6,976 nucleotides of DNA. Source: JACPNA01 sp964429715 (GTDB lineage: Archaea; Nanobdellota; Nanobdellia; Woesearchaeales; GW2011-AR9). Positions 1 to 6,486 of the stretch are shown here, in pieces. Position numbers and translations under genes: made by a program. The DNA lies in NCBI GenBank assembly GCA_964429715.1, contig CAYSCV010000073.1, positions 1-6,976 of the forward strand, written 5' to 3'. Numbering within the stretch: the stretch's first letter is position 1; each line of letters begins with the position of its first letter. Below the pieces are notes generated by a model. That model saw only the letters and a list, made by a program, of their open reading frames with translations, was not told the origin of the DNA and made no database searches.

Positions 1-399
1 ATATAATATTTGAAAGCGGAGTCCTTGGATATCGATTATATCTTTATTGTTTAATACTAGGTTATCATCATGATGAGTATATTTTGAGTTTATTTTACTT
101 CCAAATTTGGAATGGTCTTCAAATTTATATTTTTTTAGTCCAGCATCCCAACTAAGTGTAGCGTGTTGTCTTGAGATCTTAGATGATGCGGGTTGGTTTG
201 CAATCATGATATTGGCTCTTTCTTTAACAACCAAAATACCGTTCTGTACTGGCAATTCTGTTACACGACCAATACTTATTGTTTCTTCTTTAAGAGTAAA
301 TGTTGCAAGTATTTTGTTATAAGGATGCGGCGCATAAAAGAGAAGTTGAGCTTTTGTTGTTTGCAGCCAATTAAATGGGTTTATAGATTGCAGATTCAT
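1..399 (-). CDS. FHA-domain protein, N-terminal part (runs off left edge)
   Basis: The reverse strand is open from an ATG at 399 to the window edge, giving 133 codons with no stop, so the gene is partial at its 3' end. Residues 41-133 read as a forkhead-associated (FHA) domain. They show ISIGR at 41-45, SSKISRQHA at 72-80, DHSKFGSKIN at 95-104, and a final strand region LNNKDIIDIQGLRFQI. These match the family's GR, SxxH and N-G-T-like blocks. FHA domains bind phosphothreonine peptides, so the likely role is reading Ser/Thr phosphorylation. The Asn of the usual NGT turn is Phe99 here (SKFGS), similar to the SKYGT form seen in NBS1-type FHA domains. The first 40 residues are a non-FHA leader with no signal peptide. 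The start lies 4 nt after the stop of the upstream membrane-protein gene, so the two are probably co-transcribed. A Hanks kinase lies divergently beyond that gene. What follows the FHA domain is unknown. Confidence 0.85.
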   Translation of the reverse strand, partial: MNLQSINPFNWLQTTKAQLLFYAPHPYNKILATFTLKEETISIGRVTELPVQNGILVVKERANIMIANQPASSKISRQHATLSWDAGLKKYKFEDHSKFGSKINSKYTHHDDNLVLNNKDIIDIQGLRFQILY

Positions 400-403
400 G
401 GGT

Positions 404-928
404 TTATCTCTTTTCTTTCCAGTCAACAAATGTGTCTTTTTTTCTGTTGATGAAGTATAATGTTAAGAAGAAGGTGATGACTAAGACAATGAAGCCGATT
501 TTACTTCTAGTTTCAAAGTAGCCGAGGGTAGCGCCAAAAGTAGCACCAATGCTGCCTAAGAATAATCCCATGGTAACACTGTCTTGTAATGTTGGTAGGA
601 ATAAAGCCAATCCTAGAACAATTAAGTTGAACAAAGAAATGAATACATATTTTTGTCCATCGTAAGCTTGTTTTTTAGATTCCCATTGTGTTTGAGCAAG
701 ATTTTGTTGTTCTTGACATTTCTGTTGTTTTTCGGTTATTATTGTCCATTGAGCTTCAGTGGCTTTGGAAGCATCCATGGTGGGAAACTTAGAATAACAA
801 TCGATAGTTGGCTTGTAATAAGAATTTGTTCCGGTATATTCGGGAAAGAAGACGTTAGCTCCCAAAAAAACCATCGGAATGTAGATTAAAACAATGATTA
901 AGATATATAATAATTTTGTCCAATTCAT
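404..928 (-). CDS. Four-helix membrane protein of unknown function
   Basis: This 174-residue protein is not recognised as a member of a named family. Hydrophobic stretches suggest four membrane helices: about residues 6-28, 94-112, 117-137 and 144-160. Between helices 1 and 2 lies a polar loop of about 65 residues, rich in Gln and Trp, with two cysteines (C44 and C71). If the loop is outside the cell these could form a disulfide. The third helix is Gly-rich (GLFLGSIGATFGATLGY), a pattern that favours tight helix packing. The tail is short and basic (RKKDTFVDWKEKR). The ATG at 928 fits a TATA box about 27 nt upstream, implying a leaderless transcript. The gene is followed after 4 nt by the FHA-protein gene and is divergent from the kinase gene. 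Membership of a signalling module is inferred from position only; no catalytic motif is visible. Confidence 0.8.
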   Translation of the reverse strand: MNWTKLLYILIIVLIYIPMVFLGANVFFPEYTGTNSYYKPTIDCYSKFPTMDASKATEAQWTIITEKQQKCQEQQNLAQTQWESKKQAYDGQKYVFISLFNLIVLGLALFLPTLQDSVTMGLFLGSIGATFGATLGYFETRSKIGFIVLVITFFLTLYFINRKKDTFVDWKEKR

Positions 929-947
929 GCTTTATGTTAAAGTTAAA

Positions 948-960
948 GGATATTTAATAC
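948..960 (-). promoter_or_regulatory. Candidate TATA box for the membrane protein/FHA operon
   Basis: The minus strand reads TATTAAATATCC here. The AT core (951-958) is centred about 27 nt upstream of the ATG at 928, the usual archaeal TATA-to-start-site distance. The transcript would therefore begin at or next to the start codon. Confidence 0.45.
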
Positions 961-988
961 TTGTGGTTGACTTTTTTTTAATGTTTTT

Positions 989-1042
989 TTGAAAAAGAGG
1001 TAATATTGGGGTTTAAAATGGTTGTTTTCTTGGCTTTTTCAA
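989..1042. repeat. 9-bp perfect inverted repeat in the divergent promoter region
   Basis: TTGAAAAAG at 989-997 is the exact reverse complement of CTTTTTCAA at 1034-1042, with a 36-nt spacer. It lies between the divergent starts of the membrane-protein operon and the kinase gene and ends 8 nt before a TATA box at 1051. It could be an operator, but the arms are mostly homopolymeric, so chance is a real alternative. Confidence 0.3.
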
Positions 1043-1049
1043 GGGGAAT

Positions 1050-1062
1050 GTTTATAAATAGG
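1050..1062 (+). promoter_or_regulatory. Candidate TATA box, distal kinase promoter
   Basis: GTTTATAAATAGG matches the classical archaeal TATA element. Counting about 27 nt from its centre places a start near 1081 and a leader of about 46 nt. That leader would contain the GAGGT at 1118-1122, four bases before the kinase ATG, which could act as a ribosome-binding site. Confidence 0.5.
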
Positions 1063-1091
1063 AAGACTATTTTATGATTATTATCAAAAAG

Positions 1092-1105
1092 TATATATTT
1101 TATAT
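1092..1105 (+). promoter_or_regulatory. Candidate TATA box, proximal kinase promoter
   Basis: TATATATTTTATAT lies 22-35 nt upstream of the kinase ATG at 1127. Initiation from it would give an almost leaderless transcript and would exclude most or all of the GAGGT ribosome-binding-like sequence. Which of the two TATA boxes is used cannot be decided from sequence. Confidence 0.4.
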
Positions 1106-1126
1106 GCTTTTTGGGTTGAGGTTCTT

Positions 1127-2437
1127 ATGACTATATTAACATTACGTGAACGGCTCGAACGGGCGTCAGTAGCGCAAGCTGTCGATTCACGTTTCAAGTA
1201 TGCTGAAAAGAAATGTATTGGTTCTGGGGGTATGGGGGTTGTGTATGAGGAACGGATGAGGGATGGAAGGGGAATGGTTGTGCAGAAAGTGAATTTAATT
1301 ACACAAGAACATATTCATCATTATCCCCAAAAAGGAATTGTGCCGTTGGAAAATGTGATGTATGAGGATGATGTAGCCTGGGGTACAATTATATTTAAAA
1401 GAAAAGGAAGTTCTCATGTTGATGTGCATTCATTAATGCATCCGGATTTTTATGCATTGAAACATGCGGTGTATGAATATCAAAATTTACGTGCGGTGAA
1501 AGGTGCCGAATATTTTCAACAAGTGGTTGAAGATGTGTTATATACAACTGATAAAGGTGTTGCTGTTACCGCAGATAGGGAGTTCTTTTTACTTGATGGG
1601 CAGTTATGTGTGCGTACAATTATGACAAAAGTTCCAGGATATTCTTTAGATTATTTATGTTCAGATAAATCTTCTCGTGAAGAAAAATTGAAACCTCAGG
1701 ATATAGTTAAAATTGGGTATGATATTGCTAAAGCATTAAAATATTTAGGTCAGGAGAAGCATATTGTACATCGGGATGTGAAGTTAGGAAATATTGTGTA
1801 TAATCATTTTTATGAAAGTGAAAAAGGGGACAAAAGTAATAATGGCGAGGATGGTGTTGCGGGGAGCGGTAGTAGTAGTGGTGTTTCTGGGAAAGGGCAG
1901 TCGTATTTGATCGATTTTGGAAATTCGATGCGGGTTGCAAAAGGGTTAACAGATGTTTCTTTATTGCATGATATTGTTTTATTGCTTAAAAAAGATAATG
2001 GTTCGATGTTTTCAGGAACACCAGGATATATGTCGCCTGAAATTATTTTGCGTAATGCGGTTACGGAACAGAGTGATATTTGGTCGTTAGGTTGTTCGTT
2101 GTTTTTGTTGATGACGGGGAAAATGCCTTTTTTATCTGATGCGTTAGGTGCGAAATTTACTTTTGGTCAACGTGAGGGATTACGTGATACTTTGAAAGAT
2201 TGTTCTACTTATAATTCTGATTTAATTGAAGGTATATGCCGGATGTTTGCACGTGAACCTAAAGATCGCTCGTTAGATTATTTTGTTGAGGAAGCAGAAA
2301 AAGTGTTAGATGGGAGAAAAAATGTGCTGCGTTCTACGTCTGTCTCTATGTCTTTGGGATTAGATGATAATTTTGATGTGTTTTCTGATACTCTTAAGCA
2401 GAAGATGTTTCATGATAGAACGACGGTACAGATTTGA
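1127..2437 (+). CDS. Hanks-type Ser/Thr protein kinase with unusual insertions
   Basis: This 436-residue soluble kinase carries the full set of catalytic motifs. These are the Gly-rich loop GSGGMGVVY (32-40), candidate ATP lysine K54 (VVQKVN), candidate helix-C Glu E117, catalytic loop HRDVKLGN (215-222), DFG (263-265), activation-segment end GTPGYMSPE (297-305), DIWSLG (317-322) and the late Arg R381. It should transfer phosphate from ATP to Ser/Thr in cytoplasmic proteins. Two features are odd. About 60 residues separate K54 from E117, far more than usual. A Gly/Ser-rich low-complexity stretch (about 232-257) lengthens the segment between the catalytic loop and DFG. The C-terminal tail (about 400-436) is Ser/Thr-rich and could be phosphorylated. 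There is no membrane helix, unlike PknB-type receptor kinases. The gene is divergent from the membrane-protein/FHA operon, suggesting a shared pathway. Active-site integrity argues against a pseudokinase. Confidence 0.93.
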   Translation: MTILTLRERLERASVAQAVDSRFKYAEKKCIGSGGMGVVYEERMRDGRGMVVQKVNLITQEHIHHYPQKGIVPLENVMYEDDVAWGTIIFKRKGSSHVDVHSLMHPDFYALKHAVYEYQNLRAVKGAEYFQQVVEDVLYTTDKGVAVTADREFFLLDGQLCVRTIMTKVPGYSLDYLCSDKSSREEKLKPQDIVKIGYDIAKALKYLGQEKHIVHRDVKLGNIVYNHFYESEKGDKSNNGEDGVAGSGSSSGVSGKGQSYLIDFGNSMRVAKGLTDVSLLHDIVLLLKKDNGSMFSGTPGYMSPEIILRNAVTEQSDIWSLGCSLFLLMTGKMPFLSDALGAKFTFGQREGLRDTLKDCSTYNSDLIEGICRMFAREPKDRSLDYFVEEAEKVLDGRKNVLRSTSVSMSLGLDDNFDVFSDTLKQKMFHDRTTVQI

Positions 2438-2510
2438 AGTAGTTCTTGGTATTTTGATAGCTGATTTTAGAGAACGAGAATGTTTTTAAAGCGATGTTTC
2501 GTTCGATTTT
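2438..2510. other. Convergent 3' intergenic region between kinase and leuS
   Basis: These 73 bp separate two converging stop codons. A T-run (TGTTTTTAAA, near 2481-2490) could end the kinase transcript, as archaeal polymerases can terminate on oligo-U. A weak imperfect inversion (AACGAGAA with TTTCGTT) surrounds it. No strong terminator is visible for leuS on the minus strand. Confidence 0.3.
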
Positions 2511-5447
2511 CTATTCTACTACAATTCCGATCTTCCCTGGCAGGGCGGATTTGGCTTTGGGCAGGGTGGAGCTTTCTGCGAGGATGATGTCAATTTTGCA
2601 GTTGAATTCTTGTTCTAGAAATTCTTTGGCGTCTGTTATTGCGATAAGTTCTTCTTGTTGTGAAGTTATCAGAGAGGGGAGTTTTGATGGGTCTTTAAGT
2701 AGGGCTTGAATTATTTTGGCGAGGTCTTTTGATTGTTTGGCGAGTTGTTCGTGTTCGAGTACTTTTTTGATGATTTCGCCGATGTTATGTGTGACTTTTA
2801 TTTCTTTACTGAGGATGAGGTAGAGTTCGTAGAGCCAGGATTCGGCGATGAATAAAGTATATTTTTTTGGCTGTGCTATTTTTGCTAATTTTAAGACATT
2901 GCGCATACATTCCATTGTCGTGTTGATGAGTTGTTCTGCGGCGTCGGCTTTCAGTGATATTTTTTGTTCTTCGCATTTTGGCCAGTGAGAAGTAGTTGCA
3001 AGATGAGCGGTATTCGTATTGAGAAGGCTGTGGATTTCTTCGCTGAGGTGCGGGGTGATAGGGTTCATTACAATTGACCAAATATGAAGATATTGCTGGA
3101 TGGTTTTATGATGGTTTCCACCGCGACGTTGGTACCAACGGAGGTCATCATACATGGTGAAGTAGACGTGGGTGGCAAGTTCACGCAGGTCATATTCTTT
3201 CAGACTGTGGGCGATCTGTTTGAGGTGTTGGTGGGCTTTTGAGATGAGCCAGGTGTCGATTGATTTTGAATTGTTATTATTATTATTATTGGGAGTTAGT
3301 GGTGATGTGGTTGTGGGTGTATTTGCTGATGTGTTTAAAGTGATGGTGGATGTTAGTGATTCGATGAGAGTATAGATGCGTTCTAATGCGTTTTTGTAAT
3401 TTAGAACGATGTCTTCGGTCCAGACGACGTCGATATGTGGTGAACCTATGTGTGCATAATACAAACGCATAGCGTCGACACCGTATTTTTCGATTGCCGC
3501 TGGAATAGGTTCGGCACCGCCTTTGGATTTGGATATTTTACTGCCTTTACCTGTGACCCACCAATTTACAAAGATGCCGTGAGGCCATTTTTCTTCAGGC
3601 ATGATGGCAACGTGATTCATTAAGAATACAGGGAAGTGGACGGTTTTGTGTTCTTTGCCACCAAGATTAATGTCTAACGGATAGAAATATTGAAATTCTT
3701 CTCGAACTTGTTTCCAGGTTTCGAATTTTGTTGATGATTCTTTTTCTTTGCCATTGATTTTGCCAAGGAAGACGTAGTCAAAAAATTCTTCAGTGAGTTC
3801 TTCTGTGGTTAGGGTTTTATTATTAATGAATTTTGAAACGATGTAATATGCGGGATATAATGTAGAATCACTAATTGGTTCAATCGTCCATTTGTCGTCG
3901 AAAGGGAGTTTACTGCCAAGCCAGTTGCCTAGTCGTGCGCAGGCACGGTCGCCGAACCAGTCTAATACTTTTGGCAAGTTGTCATGATATTCTTGCGGAT
4001 AAATATGCATTTCTTTGGCTTGTTCTTTACTGCGTTCGGTTAATTCAGGGTCGGAGTAGCGGATGAACCATTGGTCATCAATACGTTTTATGATGACTTT
4101 GTTGCCGCAACGGCAGATGACTTCTTCGCTAAGGTCGTGCAGGATGTCGGCTTGTTTGTCTTCAAGTAATTCAAGTTTCATTAATTCTTTGGCTTGTTCG
4201 ACGGGCATATTAGAATATTTTTCACAATTGTCACGCATGATACCGGTATGGTAGCCGGCTTTGTAGATTTCTGAGGTAGCTTCTTCGAGTTTGGGGTCGG
4301 ATAATTCGGTGATGTTGAGCTTTTCGACGATTTCTTTGGCGGGAAAGTCGCCGTAGTCTTTTGATTTGATGATGGGGATGAGTTGGATGGCGAGGATGTC
4401 TTCGTGGTTGAGGTTGTATTGTTTACTTATTTCGGGATGAGTCTGCAGATGTTTCAACGCAACGTAATCATACGGTGCATCACTTGGTACAGATGTGACA
4501 ATACCGGTGCCGATTTTTGGATCACAAAATGTTGCGGGAAGGATGATGATTTCGCGATCAATACCAGGAGCAATAGCGGTTTTTCCAAGCAAACTTTTCG
4601 GATCAATATCTTCTTTTAAGAGTATTTCATCTTTTTGATATTGTAATTTTTCGGCGCAATGTTGGGAGACGATCCAATGTTCGTTGTCAACTTGGATTCT
4701 TACGTACTTTGCGTCGGGGTTGATCCATAAGTTAGTTTGACCATAAATGGTTTCGGGGCGAAGTGTTGCGGCGGTGAGATAGGTAGACTTGTTGTTATCA
4801 TAATTGTATTTGAATTTGAGAAGGGTGTATTCTGTTTTTTCGGCATTGCCACCTTTGGAGATGTCGGTTTCTGATGGATCAACAGCGACAGGACCGCAGT
4901 TTACACAGGCGGTGGCAAAATAGGGTTTTTGGATGAGGAGATTTTTTTGTTGTAATTTAAGAAATTGCCATTGAATAAATTTTTCATAGTCTTTGTTGGT
5001 TGTGCAGGTGAATCTATCCCAGTCGCACAAAAAACCAAATTTTTTCCAATAATCGTTTCGATAGACTTGATTGAAATAGTTGATGACGTTTTCTGGGGTT
5101 GTGAGTTGTTTGAGTTGTTCGTCTGAACAGCCGTTGTTTTTGAGGTAGTCAATCCAGGTTTGATCATTGTTTTTTACTTTGTTGGCAAAAGCGATGGCTT
5201 GGTTGCCGGAGGCATGGGTGCCTACGGGGAATAGTACTTCTTTGCCTTGCAGGCGTTCAAAGCGGCAGATGGCATCGGTGTAGGAGAAGCCGCGCATATG
5301 ACCGACGTGCAGGAAACCAGAGATGCCAGGATAGGCAAAGATCATGAAGAATTTTTCTTGGTTTTTCTTTGTTGTGGCTTTGCCTAGTTCTGCAGTTTCC
5401 CAGGCGGATTGCCATTTGGTTTGAATGTTTTGCCAGTCTAACGTCAT
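2511..5447 (-). CDS. leuS: Leucyl-tRNA synthetase, archaeal/eukaryotic type
   Basis: This class I synthetase (978 aa, close to the usual archaeal length) charges tRNA-Leu with leucine in the cytoplasm. The HIGH-motif variant HVGH is at 47-50 and the KMSKS variant KISKS at 637-641. The CP1 editing domain shows TLRPET (228-233) and GTGIVTSVPSDAPYDY (313-328), with the conserved editing aspartate likely D327, so hydrolytic proofreading should be intact. Cysteine pairs C181/C184 and C445/C447 are probable zinc ligands or remnants. WFGDRACARLG (497-507) belongs to the catalytic core. The anticodon-binding helical domain starts near 728 and includes NPITPHLSEEI; an archaeal-type C-terminal domain follows. 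A low-complexity Thr/Asn linker (about 701-727, with seven Asn in a row) joins the catalytic and anticodon domains and is unusual. The ATG at 5447 is supported by a TATA box about 27 nt upstream. Confidence 0.97.
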   Translation of the reverse strand: MTLDWQNIQTKWQSAWETAELGKATTKKNQEKFFMIFAYPGISGFLHVGHMRGFSYTDAICRFERLQGKEVLFPVGTHASGNQAIAFANKVKNNDQTWIDYLKNNGCSDEQLKQLTTPENVINYFNQVYRNDYWKKFGFLCDWDRFTCTTNKDYEKFIQWQFLKLQQKNLLIQKPYFATACVNCGPVAVDPSETDISKGGNAEKTEYTLLKFKYNYDNNKSTYLTAATLRPETIYGQTNLWINPDAKYVRIQVDNEHWIVSQHCAEKLQYQKDEILLKEDIDPKSLLGKTAIAPGIDREIIILPATFCDPKIGTGIVTSVPSDAPYDYVALKHLQTHPEISKQYNLNHEDILAIQLIPIIKSKDYGDFPAKEIVEKLNITELSDPKLEEATSEIYKAGYHTGIMRDNCEKYSNMPVEQAKELMKLELLEDKQADILHDLSEEVICRCGNKVIIKRIDDQWFIRYSDPELTERSKEQAKEMHIYPQEYHDNLPKVLDWFGDRACARLGNWLGSKLPFDDKWTIEPISDSTLYPAYYIVSKFINNKTLTTEELTEEFFDYVFLGKINGKEKESSTKFETWKQVREEFQYFYPLDINLGGKEHKTVHFPVFLMNHVAIMPEEKWPHGIFVNWWVTGKGSKISKSKGGAEPIPAAIEKYGVDAMRLYYAHIGSPHIDVVWTEDIVLNYKNALERIYTLIESLTSTITLNTSANTPTTTSPLTPNNNNNNNSKSIDTWLISKAHQHLKQIAHSLKEYDLRELATHVYFTMYDDLRWYQRRGGNHHKTIQQYLHIWSIVMNPITPHLSEEIHSLLNTNTAHLATTSHWPKCEEQKISLKADAAEQLINTTMECMRNVLKLAKIAQPKKYTLFIAESWLYELYLILSKEIKVTHNIGEIIKKVLEHEQLAKQSKDLAKIIQALLKDPSKLPSLITSQQEELIAITDAKEFLEQEFNCKIDIILAESSTLPKAKSALPGKIGIVVE
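3270..3290 (-). repeat. AAT trinucleotide repeat coding poly-Asn in leuS
   Basis: On the plus strand the run is ATT GTT followed by five pure ATT units. On the coding strand it gives AAT x5, AAC, AAT, which encodes Asn720-Asn726 of LeuRS. It sits in the inter-domain linker, where length change would be tolerated, so it is a candidate site of slippage variation between strains. Confidence 0.85.
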
Positions 5448-5469
5448 AGGTTGGGTAGTAGAGGGGGGC

Positions 5470-5480
5470 TTTTTAAAGAT
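5470..5480 (-). promoter_or_regulatory. Candidate TATA box for leuS
   Basis: The minus strand reads CTTTAAAAAG here. Its AT core (5471-5478) is centred about 27 nt upstream of the leuS ATG at 5447, so initiation would fall on the start codon. The stretch between box and ATG is C-rich on that strand and lacks a Shine-Dalgarno sequence, consistent with a leaderless mRNA. Confidence 0.45.
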
Positions 5481-5610
5481 TGTGGGGGTATACTGGGCGA
5501 ATTATATTTTTGAGATTTTTATTGGAAAAATCGCAGGTATATCCCAAACTTATTTTCAATAGGTCATCTGATGCGCTTGGGATAGATTGGGGGAGTTTAT
5601 GTTTCATTAT

Positions 5611-5620
5611 GTTTATAAAT
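5611..5620 (+). promoter_or_regulatory. Candidate TATA box for the 202-aa gene
   Basis: GTTTATAAAT is a strong match to the archaeal TATA element and nearly repeats the sequence at 1050-1059. Its centre lies about 27 nt before the ATG at 5643, again predicting a leaderless transcript. Confidence 0.55.
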
Positions 5621-5642
5621 TCATTTTTTTGAGCTCATAAAT

Positions 5643-6251
5643 ATGGCTGAACATAATTATAATCGTATTTTGATCTCTTCTGGTTTACAAAAGATTGAGA
5701 AGAGAGAAAAAGTGGAGGAAAGTGTGCGGACAATTGATGATGTCCTTCGTTTGCTTGCACAGAATGCAGATCAAACGTTGAGGCAGATGAAGATGCGTGA
5801 GGGGAGTAGATTTCTTGAAGAAAACTTAGATCTATTGGATCTTAAAACCGTAGGATTGTATCATACTCAACGAAGAGTTGAAAGAGAACGAAAAATCATT
5901 TCTTTTCAACGAGAGCATATTGCAATAGAGTTTTATTATAATAAATTATCAACACCAAATAAAAAGGCTGCAGTTGAGGAAGTTGTTGAAGATGAAAGTT
6001 ATTTTTCAGGGGGTTTAGTTTTACTTAGCAGAAGGTTGCCCCCTGAAGTTATGGCGCAACAAATTCAGGCAATTGGTTCTCAAATGCAGCATTCTGAAAA
6101 TATTTCTGTGAAGAGGAAAGAGCGTTCAATGGGAGCGTATGTTTTAGATCGTGTTGATGTTGTTTCTTCTGTTGCCTATCAATTTTTTGGTGTTGAACTT
6201 CCTTTTTTTGACAAGAAAAAGCGTGAAACAGTGTATTCTGTTTTACTTTAA
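5643..6251 (+). CDS. Hypothetical 202-aa soluble protein
   Basis: I do not recognise this protein. It is 202 residues, highly charged, with no signal peptide or membrane helix and no cysteine. The first half (about 15-100) looks helical and rich in Glu, Arg and Lys, with heptad-like spacing in parts (VDE/LRLL/LDLLDL segments) that might form a short coiled coil. Around 118-135 is a glycine-containing hydrophobic segment (ESYFSGGLVLLSRRLPPE), then a Gln-rich helix (137-149), a basic patch (VKRKERS) and a mixed C-terminal region ending FFDKKKRETVYSVLL. The start is supported by a TATA box at leaderless distance. It is divergent from leuS and converges on the disrupted GNAT gene, 15 bp away, so neither neighbour suggests a function. 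Good codon structure and a promoter make it a probable real gene. Confidence 0.75.
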   Translation: MAEHNYNRILISSGLQKIEKREKVEESVRTIDDVLRLLAQNADQTLRQMKMREGSRFLEENLDLLDLKTVGLYHTQRRVERERKIISFQREHIAIEFYYNKLSTPNKKAAVEEVVEDESYFSGGLVLLSRRLPPEVMAQQIQAIGSQMQHSENISVKRKERSMGAYVLDRVDVVSSVAYQFFGVELPFFDKKKRETVYSVLL

Positions 6252-6439
6252 ATATAATTTTAGTGCTTAATTTTTCGTTAACAGATCAAAGCGCATGCTT
6301 ACATATTCTTTCTTTTTTTCGTATTTTATATTTCGTAGAAACCCTTGTTTTTCATAAAATGAAACACTTTCGTGATATGAATCAACGGTTAAAAATCGGC
6401 AGGAAGCGTATTCATTTATGACTTGTGTTAATCCTAGAA

Positions 6440-6443
6440 TATA
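6440..6443. repeat. Target-site duplication TATA (one side)
   Basis: TATA directly abuts the left end of the inserted element and matches TATA at 6573-6576 on the other side. Removing one copy with the element restores the GNAT frame. Confidence 0.65.
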
Positions 6444-6483
6444 GAGAACTTCGCATAATTTATATTTGTTAGGCAAAGTTCTC
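6444..6483 (-). repeat. 40-nt hairpin, second palindrome of the element
   Basis: GAGAACTTTGC pairs with GCGAAGTTCTC over 11 positions with one T-G mismatch (G-U in RNA), around an 18-nt AT-rich loop. Its outer arms resemble the ends of the neighbouring 86-bp palindrome, so the two hairpins appear related. Confidence 0.75.
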
Positions 6484-6486
6484 TAA

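Larger units (their letters stand above)
5448..5642. other. Divergent intergenic region between leuS and the 202-aa gene
   Basis: These 195 bp carry a TATA box for each flanking gene. Between them an 8-bp inverted repeat is visible: TATCCCAA at 5540-5547 and TTGGGATA at 5577-5584, with a 29-nt spacer. I see no coding sequence, T-box or riboswitch-like structure. The inverted repeat is short enough to be chance. Confidence 0.4.

Noticed and set aside
653..889. Plus-strand reading frame opposite the membrane protein gene
   Set aside because: It is antisense to a better-supported gene, has no promoter at the expected distance, and its hydrophobic product mirrors codons of the opposite strand.
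1728..1940. Minus-strand reading frame opposite the kinase
   Set aside because: It lies entirely inside the conserved kinase core, and its His/Tyr/Ser-rich product is what antisense of Gly/Val/Asp codons would give.
2752..2775. GTTCGAGT resembling a tRNA T-loop
   Set aside because: It is inside leuS coding sequence, and no acceptor, D-arm or anticodon stem can be paired around it.
2806..3081. Second reading frame inside leuS, and the other open frames within 2511-5447
   Set aside because: All are shadows of the leuS frame, which has catalytic, editing and anticodon-binding signatures throughout.
5540..5584. TATCCCAA/TTGGGATA inverted repeat as an operator
   Set aside because: An 8-bp match with a 29-nt spacer in about 200 bp is close to what chance would give, so it is recorded only in the intergenic description.
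6267..6476. Separate small gene starting at TTG 6476
   Set aside because: Its first 12 codons lie within the inserted element and the rest is the C-terminal half of the GNAT domain. No promoter or ribosome-binding site of its own is evident.
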